From Aquificaceae bacterium UBA2488 (lineage in GTDB: Bacteria; Aquificota; Aquificia; Aquificales; Aquificaceae): a stretch of DNA of 13,757 bases. The notes under the pieces were generated by a model. It had not been told where the DNA came from. It searched no databases and saw only the letters and a program-made list of their open reading frames with translations. Each line of letters starts with the position of its first letter. The stretch's first letter is position 1. This document shows positions 6,771 through 13,757 of the stretch, piece by piece. The stretch spans positions 3,739 to 17,495 of the forward strand of contig DDOS01000053.1 of NCBI GenBank assembly GCA_002341805.1. The letters are read 5' to 3'. The translations under genes and the position numbers were made by a program.

Positions 6771-8198
6771 ATGATAAAAAAGGTTTTGATTGCTAACCGA
6801 GGAGAAGTTGCCGTTCGTATCATAAGAGCCTGCAAAGAGCTTGGCTTAAAAACAGTGGCTATATATTCTGAGGCGGATATTACATCTCTTCATACCAAGA
6901 AATCCGATGAAGCTTATCTAATACCAAGAGATCCCATAAAAGCTTACTTGGATTATAAAAACATTATAAGGATAGCCAAACAATCAGGGGTAGATGCCAT
7001 TCATCCTGGATATGGATTTTTATCGGAGAATCATGAGTTTGCTCAGGCTTGTATAGATGCTGGTCTTATATTTATAGGTCCCACACCAGAGCAAATTGAA
7101 ACCTTCGGAGATAAGGTAAAAGCTAAAAAAGTCATGAAATCCCTTGGACTCCCCGTGGTTCCTGGCAGTGAAGAACCAATACAAAGCTTAGAGGAAGCTT
7201 ATGATATCGCTAAAGATATAGGTTATCCAATTATATTAAAAGCCGCATACGGGGGCGGAGGAAGAGGAATGAGGGTGGTCTATGACGAGAAATCTCTAAA
7301 GCAGAGTTTTGAATCCGCTCAAAAAGAGTCTTTGGCTTTTTTTGGAAAAGGTGATATTTTCATAGAAAAATACATCCAACGCCCAAAGCATATAGAGATA
7401 CAGATATTAGCAGACAAATACGGCAATGTGGTACATCTTGGAGAAAGAGATTGTTCTATTCAAAGAAGACACCAAAAGATTATTGAGATAACTCCATCGC
7501 CAGTCTTAGAGCCCGCTGTTAGAAACAAGATGCTTGGAATGTCTGTTAGGGCTATGATGAAATATGGTTATGAAAGCGCAGGCACCATTGAGTTTATATT
7601 GGATCAAAACACAAACGAGTTTTATTTTATAGAGATGAACACAAGGCTTCAAGTGGAGCACACCATCACCGAAATGGTAACAGGTATAGACATAGTGGAA
7701 CAGATGATAAGGATAGCCTCAGGTGAACCACTACCCTTTGTGCAAAACGATATCACCTTTAGAGGCTCTGCCATACAATTTAGAATAAACGCTGAAGACC
7801 CCAAGAGAAACTTTGCCCCATCTCCTGGGCGTATCACCGCATATCACTCCCCTGGTGGTATAGGCATAAGGATAGATTCGGCTATTTATAAAGATTATAT
7901 TATACCACCCTATTATGATTCTCTTGCAGGTAAGCTATGTGTGTGGGCTTTAAACTGGGATAGGGCTTTAGCAAGAGCAAGAAGAGCCTTAGATGAGTTT
8001 ATAATAAGAGGTATACCCACAAACTTGCAACTCCACCGAGAAATTATAAGAGATGAAGACTTCATAAGAGGAGATTTTGATACTAGCTTTTTAGATAACA
8101 AACTAAACGAATATAGCTATAAGATAGAAAACGAGGTGCAAAAAGATATCATAGCCTTAGCCATATCTGCAGCCATAGCGAGTCATTACGGCTTATGA
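6771..8198 (+). CDS. accC: Biotin carboxylase subunit, AccC / PycA / CfiB type
   Basis: This is an ATP-grasp enzyme that carboxylates biotin on a carrier, feeding acetyl-CoA carboxylase, pyruvate carboxylase subunit A or, in reductive-TCA Aquificota, 2-oxoglutarate carboxylase. It has 475 residues. The N-terminal preATP-grasp domain opens with KKVLIANRGEVAVRIIRAC; HPGYGFLSEN follows near 80. The glycine-rich loop GGGGRGM is near 160, GERDCSIQRRHQK near 225 and FIEMNTRLQVEH near 290. RINAEDP and FAPSPG mark the C-terminal domain. The usual EHPVTE reads EHTITE here. A tail of about 35 residues ending IALAISAAIASHYGL matches the free-standing PycA/CfiB type. No carboxyltransferase or biotin-carrier gene is adjacent, so the acceptor cannot be assigned; the symbol denotes the family. 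ATG 6771 is preferred to the in-frame GTG 6753 because homology begins at MIKKVLIANRGE. It overlaps proC by ATGA. Confidence 0.9.
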   Translation: MIKKVLIANRGEVAVRIIRACKELGLKTVAIYSEADITSLHTKKSDEAYLIPRDPIKAYLDYKNIIRIAKQSGVDAIHPGYGFLSENHEFAQACIDAGLIFIGPTPEQIETFGDKVKAKKVMKSLGLPVVPGSEEPIQSLEEAYDIAKDIGYPIILKAAYGGGGRGMRVVYDEKSLKQSFESAQKESLAFFGKGDIFIEKYIQRPKHIEIQILADKYGNVVHLGERDCSIQRRHQKIIEITPSPVLEPAVRNKMLGMSVRAMMKYGYESAGTIEFILDQNTNEFYFIEMNTRLQVEHTITEMVTGIDIVEQMIRIASGEPLPFVQNDITFRGSAIQFRINAEDPKRNFAPSPGRITAYHSPGGIGIRIDSAIYKDYIIPPYYDSLAGKLCVWALNWDRALARARRALDEFIIRGIPTNLQLHREIIRDEDFIRGDFDTSFLDNKLNEYSYKIENEVQKDIIALAISAAIASHYGL

Positions 8199-8935
8199 GA
8201 ATAGGTATACTTGGATACGGAAACATGGGAAGGGCTTTTGCCCTTGGACTAAAAGATAAATACGATATTTTGGCTTTTGATAAAGATATTATTAAAAAAG
8301 ACACAGCACTACAAGATGGTGTTGGTTTTGCAAGCTCTACACACTTTTTAATGGAGAATGTAGATGTTTTACTTCTTTCTATAAAACCCCAAGATCTAAT
8401 AAATCTAAGCATAGATATAAAAAATAAATCCATCATAAGCATACTGGCTGGAATAAGTATGAATAGGTTAAAAGATGTTTTTAAAGAGGCATTTATGACA
8501 AGAATTATGCCAAATCTTGGGGTATTAAAAAACAAAGGTGTGATAGCTTTTCACTCAGAAGACCCTAAGAAAGAAGAGCTTAAAAGCATGATAAGTTTGC
8601 TTGGAAATGTTTATGAGTTGGAAGAAAAATATTTTGATGCTTTTACCGCCATAGGAGGTTCCGGTCCTGCTCTTATTGCAAGCATTGTGGAAGCCATGAG
8701 GCTATCTGGGGTTTATATGGGGCTTAACAAAGATATATCTTACGATATTGTCATAAATATGATATTTGGAACTTTGGAGCTTTTAAAAGAATATTCCGAA
8801 GAAGAACTTATATTAAAAGTTAGCTCTCCAGGAGGCACCACCATAGAGGGTATATACAATATAGAAAAATCTGGTATAAGAGGGGCTTTGATGGAAAGTT
8901 TTATAAAAGCTTACGAAAAATCCAAAAAACTATGA
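8195..8935 (+). CDS. proC: Pyrroline-5-carboxylate reductase ProC
   Basis: The enzyme catalyses the last step of proline synthesis, the NAD(P)H-dependent reduction of pyrroline-5-carboxylate, in the cytoplasm. The 246 residues begin directly with the Rossmann dinucleotide loop GILGYGNMG (4-12). The C-terminal dimerisation domain carries the family signature AIGGSGPALIASIVEAM and later SSPGGTTIEGI. The chain is slightly shorter than the usual 260-280, mainly in the nucleotide-binding half, with all hallmark motifs present. Its ATG overlaps the biotin carboxylase stop by four bases, and its own stop overlaps recN the same way, so translation is probably coupled. No Shine-Dalgarno site is visible. 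Confidence 0.93.
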   Translation: MRIGILGYGNMGRAFALGLKDKYDILAFDKDIIKKDTALQDGVGFASSTHFLMENVDVLLLSIKPQDLINLSIDIKNKSIISILAGISMNRLKDVFKEAFMTRIMPNLGVLKNKGVIAFHSEDPKKEELKSMISLLGNVYELEEKYFDAFTAIGGSGPALIASIVEAMRLSGVYMGLNKDISYDIVINMIFGTLELLKEYSEEELILKVSSPGGTTIEGIYNIEKSGIRGALMESFIKAYEKSKKL

Positions 8936-10479
8936 TAAGAAGTACCAAAATAGAATCTTTTTTACTATTAAAAGCCCAATACATAGAGTTTAGTGAGAAA
9001 CTAAATGTAATCACTGGAGAATCTGGGGCTGGTAAATCTATGCTCATGGATGCTATAAAATACGCTCTTGGGCTTAAAAACATCTCTGATGAAAACGCTT
9101 CTGTGGAGATAGAAATAAATGATGATATTATAAGAAGAGAGGTTAAATCAGGTAAATCAAGATTTTATATAAACGGCATGACCTCAAACCAAAAAACCAT
9201 CCTGGAAGAATGGGGTAAAGATATTTTATTTCAAGAGCAATCAAGCCAATCTAAGATATTTAAAAAATCCCACCAACTTGAAATCCTTGATAAAGACAAA
9301 GATATATCTAAGCTTTTAAAAGATTTTACGGAAAGTTTTGATGCTTTTAGACAAAAAGAAGAACATTTAAAAGAGATTCTATTTAAAAAAGAGCAAATCA
9401 CCAAACAGATAGAGCAAAACCAAGAGCTCATAAACCAGTTAGAATCTTTAAATATAAACTTAGAAACCTACGAAAATATAAAAAAACAATCCCAAGAATT
9501 ACACCATGGAGAAAAGATAAACTTATATATTCAAAATGTATTAAACGCCTTAGAATATGGAGACAACAACGCTCTTTCCAAAATAAACTATTCCATATCC
9601 CAGATAAGCCAAGCCATACACCTAAACAACGATTTAGAAAAAGCTATAACAAAGCTAAACGAGTTAAAAGACCATCTTTTAGAAACCATCTCTTTTATAG
9701 CCTCTTATAAGGTATATGTGGATATGGAGCTTCTAGATAAACTAAATGAAACCATCTTTAATACCCAGTCCTTAGAAAGGAAATATAAAAAATCCTTTGA
9801 AGATATCTATATGATTGGTAAGCTTCAAAAAGAATATATAAATAATTTAGAAGGTTTAAATACCCAAATAGAAAATACCTTCAAAGAGTTAAATATCTTA
9901 AAAGAAAAAACCATAGAAAAGGCAAAAGAGTTATCAAACCTTAGAAAACAAAAGGCAAAAGATTTATCAAATTCCATAAACAATGTTTTAAAGCTTTTAA
10001 GCTTAAAAGAATCACATTTTGAGATAGATATAAAACCCAAAGAGCTTTCAAGAACAGGCATAGATGATATAAACTTCTTATTTTCTTCTTATTCGAAAGA
10101 GCATTTAAAAGAGCTATTAGAAGTAGCCTCTGGTGGTGAGGCTTCAAGGATTGCTTTGGCAATATCTTCAGTATTTAAAGATTATAAGACATACATATAC
10201 GATGAGATAGATACAGGCACCAGCGGTGAGGCTTCCATGTCTATAGCTATGCTTCTTAAAAATATATCAAAAAACTCTCAGGTGATATGTATAAGCCACA
10301 CTCCCGCATTGGCAGCAGCCTCAGATAATCATATATTTATAAAGCGTGAGTCTAACAATATTTTTATTAAAAGCCTTGATACAAAAGAAAAACTTGAAGA
10401 AGTATCAAGATTGATGGGTATAGTAAGCGACGAGACAAAATCTGGTGCAAAAAAACTTATAGAAAAATTCTCTTTATGA
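8932..10479 (+). CDS. recN: DNA repair protein RecN
   Basis: RecN is an SMC-like ATPase that gathers DNA ends during double-strand break repair. The 515 residues have the two-headed layout of the family: an N-terminal head with Walker A GESGAGKS (29-36), a middle of about 130-350 made of long Glu/Lys/Gln/Leu-rich helices likely to form coiled coils, and a C-terminal head with the ABC signature ASGGEAS (399-405) and Walker B TYIYDEIDTG (Asp424, Glu425). The chain is somewhat short against the usual 550, with the coiled-coil arm compact. It is the last gene of the accC-proC-recN run, joined by an ATGA overlap. No SOS operator is apparent ahead of the operon. The next promoter overlaps its stop codon. 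Confidence 0.93.
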   Translation: MIRSTKIESFLLLKAQYIEFSEKLNVITGESGAGKSMLMDAIKYALGLKNISDENASVEIEINDDIIRREVKSGKSRFYINGMTSNQKTILEEWGKDILFQEQSSQSKIFKKSHQLEILDKDKDISKLLKDFTESFDAFRQKEEHLKEILFKKEQITKQIEQNQELINQLESLNINLETYENIKKQSQELHHGEKINLYIQNVLNALEYGDNNALSKINYSISQISQAIHLNNDLEKAITKLNELKDHLLETISFIASYKVYVDMELLDKLNETIFNTQSLERKYKKSFEDIYMIGKLQKEYINNLEGLNTQIENTFKELNILKEKTIEKAKELSNLRKQKAKDLSNSINNVLKLLSLKESHFEIDIKPKELSRTGIDDINFLFSSYSKEHLKELLEVASGGEASRIALAISSVFKDYKTYIYDEIDTGTSGEASMSIAMLLKNISKNSQVICISHTPALAAASDNHIFIKRESNNIFIKSLDTKEKLEEVSRLMGIVSDETKSGAKKLIEKFSL

Positions 10480-10485
10480 TATAAT
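10477..10485 (+). promoter_or_regulatory. Extended -10 promoter of rplS
   Basis: TGATATAAT is a perfect TGnTATAAT element whose TGA is the recN stop codon. The predicted start of transcription is near 10492, leaving a leader of about 22 bases that contains the ribosome site. TTATAG at 10457-10462 is the only -35-like sequence at the right spacing and is weak. A small palindrome, ATTAG at 10486-10490 and CTAAT at 10496-10500, flanks the predicted start site. Confidence 0.6.
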
Positions 10486-10502
10486 ATTAGCTTAACTAAT
10501 TT

Positions 10503-10509
10503 AGGAGGT
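10503..10509 (+). promoter_or_regulatory. Strong Shine-Dalgarno site of rplS
   Basis: AGGAGGT lies five bases before the rplS ATG. It is one of only a few full anti-16S matches in the window. It fixes the start and fits the high expression expected of a ribosomal protein. Confidence 0.88.
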
Positions 10510-10514
10510 TTAAT

Positions 10515-10919
10515 ATGCATATTGCCGAGATTGAGAAATTATATACGTCTAAAAAAGATTATCCACCTTTCAAAGTGGGTGATACCATAAGGGTAAACTA
10601 CAAGATTAAAGAAGGTGATAAGGAGAGAATCCAAGGCTTTGAAGGTGTGGTGATAAGAATCAAAAACAGAGGCCTAAACAAGATGTTTACCGTAAGGAAA
10701 GAATCTTATGGTGTTGGTGTGGAAAGGACATTCCCTTACTATAGCCCAAACATAGAGAGTATCAAACTCACCAAGTATGGCAAAGTAAGAAGAGCCAAAC
10801 TATACTTCCTTAGAAACCTAAAAGGAAAAGCTGCTACACGTAAGATAAAAGAAATCAAATCATGGGAAAAAGAGGCTCACGAAAAGTTCAAACAAGAAGC
10901 CAAATCCAAGAACTCCTAA
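10515..10919 (+). CDS. rplS: 50S ribosomal protein L19
   Basis: L19 lies at the 30S/50S interface and supports a bridge to the small subunit. The 134 residues show the family core: [16 protein letters not shown] (about 16-31), then [33 protein letters not shown] and [22 protein letters not shown]. The C-terminal tail is lysine- and glutamate-rich and about 15-20 residues longer than in E. coli; part of that tail's DNA also encodes the N-terminus of RNase HII in another frame. The rplS-rnhB neighbourhood is conserved in many bacteria. Confidence 0.96.
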   Translation: MHIAEIEKLYTSKKDYPPFKVGDTIRVNYKIKEGDKERIQGFEGVVIRIKNRGLNKMFTVRKESYGVGVERTFPYYSPNIESIKLTKYGKVRRAKLYFLRNLKGKAATRKIKEIKSWEKEAHEKFKQEAKSKNS

Positions 10920-11500
10920 TTTACGAACACCAATTTTCAAAAAGAGGTCTCACGCTTGCCTGCATAGATGAAGCAGGCCGTGGGGCTTTGGCAGGTCCAT
11001 TGGTGGTAGGAGCTATTTTAGTGGACAATCTGGATATATTTTATGATAAAGATATATCTTTTATACACGGAGACTCTAAACATCTTTGTGAAAATACCCG
11101 TTTTTGGGCTTTTGATATCATAGAAAAATATTTTAAATATACCATAGGCATGGCTTCAAACAAGGAAATAGATGACATAGGTATAGTAAAAGCCACAAAA
11201 CTTGCTATGAAAAGAGCACTATCCAATCTTAATTTTGACATAGTCTTATCGGATTTTATAAATTTGGAAGATTATGAGTGCATAGCTATTACAAAAGGAG
11301 ACGAAAAGAGTTTTTGCATAAGACTCGCTTCTTTGGTGGCAAAAGTCCATAGAGACAATATTATGAAAGATTACGAAAAAACTTATAAACATTATACTTT
11401 TAGTAAGCATAAAGGCTATGGTACAAAAGAGCATATAAATGAGATAAAGCAATTTGGAATTTCTAAGATACACAGAAAAACTTTTTGTTATAATATATAG
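10862..11500 (+). CDS. rnhB: Ribonuclease HII
   Basis: The enzyme cleaves RNA in RNA/DNA hybrids and starts removal of single ribonucleotides from DNA. The 212 residues contain the four catalytic acidic residues: Asp36 and Glu37 in IDEAGRG, Asp131 in VLSDF, and Asp147 in TKGDEK. Other marks are GDSKHL (70-75), [10 protein letters not shown] (156-165), HKGYGTKEH and KIHRKTF at the end. The usual GRGPLAGP reads [11 protein letters not shown] 10862 lies 58 bases inside rplS in another frame; no ATG, GTG or TTG occurs between it and the homologous region, so it is the only standard start. The first 15 residues are basic and lack homology, as expected of overprinted sequence. No Shine-Dalgarno site is visible, so translation probably depends on ribosomes finishing rplS. 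Confidence 0.92.
   Translation: MGKRGSRKVQTRSQIQELLIYEHQFSKRGLTLACIDEAGRGALAGPLVVGAILVDNLDIFYDKDISFIHGDSKHLCENTRFWAFDIIEKYFKYTIGMASNKEIDDIGIVKATKLAMKRALSNLNFDIVLSDFINLEDYECIAITKGDEKSFCIRLASLVAKVHRDNIMKDYEKTYKHYTFSKHKGYGTKEHINEIKQFGISKIHRKTFCYNI
11486..11494 (+). promoter_or_regulatory. Extended -10 promoter of rplT
   Basis: TGTTATAAT is a perfect TGnTATAAT element inside the last codons of rnhB (Cys-Tyr-Asn). Transcription would begin near 11501, immediately ahead of the AAGGAGG ribosome site, giving a very short leader. No -35 match is seen at 16-18 bases. A leader this short leaves no room for the long L20 autoregulatory RNA known from infC-rpmI-rplT operons. Confidence 0.58.
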
Positions 11501-11503
11501 TTT

Positions 11504-11510
11504 AAGGAGG
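11504..11510 (+). promoter_or_regulatory. Strong Shine-Dalgarno site of rplT
   Basis: AAGGAGG sits four bases before the rplT ATG and overlaps nothing else. Together with the rplS site it marks the ribosomal protein genes as initiating differently from their neighbours, which lack such sequences. Confidence 0.88.
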
Positions 11511-11514
11511 TTTT

Positions 11515-11865
11515 ATGAGAGTTAAAGGACGTTCATCAAAGAGATTTAGGAAGAAAGTATTGATGCTGGCAAAAGGCTATAGAGGACAAAAGAGTCGAGT
11601 CTATAGAAAAGCCAAAGAAGCTGTAATAAGAGCGTTAAAGTATCAATATAGAGATAGACGTCAACGTAAAAGACAGTTTAGAGCCCTTTGGATTGCTCGT
11701 ATAAACGCCGCATGTAGAGCTAATGGCCTTACCTACAGCAAGTTTATAAATGGCCTCAAGAAAGCAGGCATAAATCTAAATAGAAAATCTCTTTCCCAGC
11801 TTGCTATTTTAAATCCAGAGGTTTTTAAAAGTCTTATAGAAAAAGCCAAACAGCATGTGGCCTGA
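11515..11865 (+). CDS. rplT: 50S ribosomal protein L20
   Basis: L20 binds 23S rRNA early in large-subunit assembly and in some bacteria represses its own operon. The 116 residues are the standard length: a highly basic N-terminal extension ([32 protein letters not shown]), [23 protein letters not shown], and the globular C-terminal half with [13 protein letters not shown] and RKSLSQLAI. The usual partners infC and rpmI (L35) are not upstream; rnhB is there instead. The last 11 bases overlap pheS, the conserved downstream neighbour. Confidence 0.97.
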   Translation: MRVKGRSSKRFRKKVLMLAKGYRGQKSRVYRKAKEAVIRALKYQYRDRRQRKRQFRALWIARINAACRANGLTYSKFINGLKKAGINLNRKSLSQLAILNPEVFKSLIEKAKQHVA

Positions 11866-12871
11866 TAAAGCGCAAATACTCAGGGAGCTGTACGAAGAGT
11901 TAGCTCCCGTCTGCGATCTCCAAGACTTAGAAAAAGTAAAAGCCAAATATCTTGGCAAAAACGGTATCGTAAAAAATCTTTCTAAAAGCCTAAAAGATAT
12001 TCCCCTAGAGCAAAGAAAAGAATTTGGTATCATAGCCAATGAAATAAGAGAGATAGTAGAACAAATATTTGAAGAAAAAACTAACTACTTTAAAGAGCTA
12101 AAAACAAGAGAAAATCTTTTAAAAGAATATGTAGATCCAACCATACCACACACCATCAAAAAAGGACATCTTCATCCTATAAGTCTTACCTTAGACAGAA
12201 TCCTCAACATACTTAAGTCTATGGGCTTTTTAGAAAAAAAAGGTCCTGAGCTTGAGAAAGAAGAATACAACTTTGACATGCTAAACATACCCAAATATCA
12301 TCCCGCCAGAGACATGCAAGATACGTTTTATGTAAACAAAGAAGGATATGTGCTAAGAACCCATACATCTCCCATCCAAATAAGGACTATGCTTAGCGAA
12401 AAACCCCCCATATACATAACAGCTCCAGGTAAAGTGTATAGAAAAGATGATGATCCAACGCACTCTCCTATGTTTTTCCAAGTGGAAGGTTTGGCAATCG
12501 ATAAACACATAAATCTTAAATATCTTAAATATACATTGGATACATTTTTAAAACTTTTTTTTGATAAAAGCCTAAAAACGAGATATAGAAGTTCATACTT
12601 TCCTTTTACAGAACCATCTTTTGAAGTGGATATAGGCTGTGTTATATGTGGAGGATCTGGCTGTAGAGTCTGTAAAAATACTGGTTGGCTTGAAGTGATG
12701 GGATGTGGTATGGTGCATCCTAATGTATTAACCAACTGCCACATAGATGCAAACATCTATATAGGTTTTGCCTTTGGAATGGGTGTGGAACGTCTTGCCA
12801 TGCTTTATTATGGTATAGATAATATAAAGTCTTTTTATGAAAATGATGTTAGGTTTTTATCTCATTTTTAG
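11855..12871 (+). CDS. pheS: Phenylalanyl-tRNA synthetase alpha subunit
   Basis: PheS is the catalytic subunit of the alpha2-beta2 class II synthetase that charges tRNA-Phe. The 338 residues begin with a helical coiled-coil arm (about 1-90) that contacts tRNA. The catalytic core follows: [34 protein letters not shown] (motif 1/2 region), [31 protein letters not shown] and, near the end, [17 protein letters not shown] (motif 3). Four cysteines in [12 protein letters not shown] form a CxxC pair that could hold zinc; similar clusters occur in many bacterial PheS proteins. The start overlaps rplT by 11 bases and has no Shine-Dalgarno site, suggesting coupled translation. The beta-subunit gene pheT, usually next, is absent and must lie elsewhere. 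Confidence 0.96.
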   Translation: MWPDKAQILRELYEELAPVCDLQDLEKVKAKYLGKNGIVKNLSKSLKDIPLEQRKEFGIIANEIREIVEQIFEEKTNYFKELKTRENLLKEYVDPTIPHTIKKGHLHPISLTLDRILNILKSMGFLEKKGPELEKEEYNFDMLNIPKYHPARDMQDTFYVNKEGYVLRTHTSPIQIRTMLSEKPPIYITAPGKVYRKDDDPTHSPMFFQVEGLAIDKHINLKYLKYTLDTFLKLFFDKSLKTRYRSSYFPFTEPSFEVDIGCVICGGSGCRVCKNTGWLEVMGCGMVHPNVLTNCHIDANIYIGFAFGMGVERLAMLYYGIDNIKSFYENDVRFLSHF

Positions 12872-12878
12872 AGTTTTC

Positions 12879-12893
12879 TGATAAAATATAAAT
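12879..12893 (+). promoter_or_regulatory. Putative leaderless promoter of the SPOR-domain gene
   Basis: TGATAAAAT at 12879-12887 is an extended -10 element with one mismatch in the hexamer (TAAAAT). Six bases separate it from the ATG at 12894, so the transcript would begin at or next to the start codon. No Shine-Dalgarno or -35 sequence is seen. The spacing is the same as before accC. Confidence 0.42.
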
Positions 12894-13499
12894 ATGAAGT
12901 TTAAAAGACTAAGCATTATATCCTTTGCAGCTTTTATAGGATTTACACTATTTTATATAGGTCTAAACCAATGGCAACACGAAAAAGAATCCACTGGTAA
13001 AATTAATATAGTGTCCAACATGCCCAATCAAACCATCCAACCAGAAGCCCAACAAAATCAACCCCCTCAAAACCCATCAAATACCAAAGGTAAAACATCA
13101 TCCCAACAACCCCAAACAAACACATCAAACCCTCAAAATCAGACTACAACACCCCAACTCCCTCAAACTACTGCTCAATCACAAACGCCAACCCAAACAA
13201 CCTCACCAAGCACAAACACCAAACCTCAAACCGTCAGACAGATAATAACTCAAAATCATCAACAAAAACCTTCACCAAATACAAACAAAATAGAAAATCA
13301 AGGTACCACTATTTTTCAAATAGGAGCATTTAAATCATCTGTATCTGCTCAAAACGCCATAAATAAAGCAAAAAGCTTAGGATTTTCACCCATTGTGAAA
13401 CAAGAAAAAGGCTTTTACATAATCACAGTAAGATTAAATGGTTCAAAAGATGGTATTAAACTCCTGACAGCTTTTCCTGGAGCTTTTAAAGTCCGTTGA
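12894..13499 (+). CDS. Membrane-anchored SPOR-domain protein
   Basis: The protein (201 residues) has a short basic cytoplasmic start (MKFKR), one hydrophobic segment (about 7-25) without a lipobox, a low-complexity periplasmic linker (about 40-135) made of Gln, Pro, Thr, Asn and Ser, and a C-terminal SPOR domain (about 138-201) beginning TTIFQIGAFKSSVSAQNAI and ending in a GFYIITVRLNGS strand. SPOR domains bind peptidoglycan stripped of stem peptides and bring proteins to the division septum, as in FtsN, DamX and DedD. A role in division or cell-wall remodelling is inferred. The linker DNA (about 13020-13290) is strikingly C- and A-rich compared with its surroundings. The stop overlaps the next start in TTGA. 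Confidence 0.82.
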   Translation: MKFKRLSIISFAAFIGFTLFYIGLNQWQHEKESTGKINIVSNMPNQTIQPEAQQNQPPQNPSNTKGKTSSQQPQTNTSNPQNQTTTPQLPQTTAQSQTPTQTTSPSTNTKPQTVRQIITQNHQQKPSPNTNKIENQGTTIFQIGAFKSSVSAQNAINKAKSLGFSPIVKQEKGFYIITVRLNGSKDGIKLLTAFPGAFKVR

Positions 13500-13757
13500 A
13501 TCTTATCCTTATAACAAGCCTAATAGTATTTCTAAGCTGGTTTATACAAGGCATTTCTGGTTTTGGTTCTGCTATCTTTATGGTCAGTTTTTTAAGTCTT
13601 TTTATAAACATAAAATCTGCAGTTTTGACATTTATATTTATCCAAGCTATTGGCCCTCTTAGTATCTTGCTTTTCGTAAAAAAACCAGACTTTAAAATAT
13701 CCACCATAGCATATCTTATGGCGGGGTCTTTTGTAGGTATAAGTATTGGCACATACT
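13496..13757 (+). CDS. TSUP (TauE/SafE) family permease, 3' partial
   Basis: This is a predicted inner-membrane anion transporter; members move sulfite, sulfoacetate and related sulfur or organic anions. Only the first 87 codons are in the window. They give two to three hydrophobic segments, with the family hallmark FIQGISGFGSAIF at about residues 16-28 in the first helix and a second helix LTFIFIQAIGPLSILLF. The start is TTG 13496, overlapping the SPOR gene's TGA in TTGA; an in-frame TAA at 13487-13489 excludes anything earlier. A GGAG at 13479-13482 is 13 bases upstream, rather far for a ribosome site. Substrate cannot be told, although sulfur anion export would suit a sulfur-oxidising thermophile. 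Confidence 0.8.
   Translation, partial: MNLILITSLIVFLSWFIQGISGFGSAIFMVSFLSLFINIKSAVLTFIFIQAIGPLSILLFVKKPDFKISTIAYLMAGSFVGISIGTY

Noticed and set aside
12328..12756. 142-codon open frame on the - strand inside pheS
   Set aside because: It is a shadow of the conserved PheS core; the cysteines and prolines arise from the complementary reading.
13020..13290. Repetitive C- and A-rich stretch considered as a CRISPR or tandem-repeat array
   Set aside because: No unit of fixed length recurs; the bias is explained by Gln, Pro, Thr and Asn codons in the linker of the SPOR protein.
13486..13752. 88-codon open frame on the - strand at the right edge
   Set aside because: The + strand there encodes TSUP helices with the GISGFG motif; the reverse frame has no supported similarity.
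1..13757. CRISPR array, tRNA, rRNA, insertion sequence or prophage integration site
   Set aside because: No regularly spaced repeats, cloverleaf-like sequence, transposase or integrase coding region was found on either strand by eye.

Overview
The window is AT-rich chromosomal DNA, with heavy use of AGA and ATA codons, from a bacterium. The genes are tightly packed, and every supported gene lies on the + strand. The style fits a thermophilic Aquificota relative, Hydrogenobaculum-like at best guess: short intergenic gaps, 4-base gene overlaps, and a PycA/CfiB-type biotin carboxylase with a C-terminal tail. The phylum call is inference from gene style and cannot be proven here.

Layout. (1) 2-2998: an RND efflux permease, cut at the left edge. 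(2) 3020-6276: prmA (ribosomal protein L11 methyltransferase) overlaps by 10 bases a large fusion protein that joins an acyl-activating (AMP-ligase) domain, an acyl carrier protein domain and a PlsC-type acyltransferase. (3) 6277-6770: about 490 bases without an intact gene. It holds a tandem 15-base repeat, an extended -10 promoter, a truncated MntA nucleotidyltransferase with a likely HepT fragment behind it (a dead HEPN/MNT toxin-antitoxin locus), and a strong hairpin. (4) 6771-10479: biotin carboxylase, proC and recN, joined by ATGA overlaps into one operon. (5) 10515-12871: rplS, rnhB, rplT and pheS. Each ribosomal protein gene has its own extended -10 promoter in the end of the gene before it and a strong Shine-Dalgarno sequence; rnhB and pheS start inside the gene ahead of them. 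(6) 12894-13757: a membrane-anchored SPOR-domain protein coupled by a TTGA overlap to a TSUP (TauE/SafE) permease that runs off the right edge.

Working together. Most of the window is housekeeping: lipid acylation, anaplerotic or fatty-acid carboxylation, proline synthesis, recombination repair, translation, RNA/DNA hybrid removal and the cell envelope. The most notable items are the AMP-ligase/ACP/PlsC fusion, which looks like a one-chain system for loading and transferring acyl groups to lysophospholipid, and the decayed MntA-HepT locus with its repeat-bearing promoter. A second pattern is a split in gene starts. Genes for ribosomal proteins have leaders with strong Shine-Dalgarno sites. 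Three other transcription-unit heads (prmA, accC, SPOR gene) have a -10 box so close to the ATG that their mRNAs should be leaderless.
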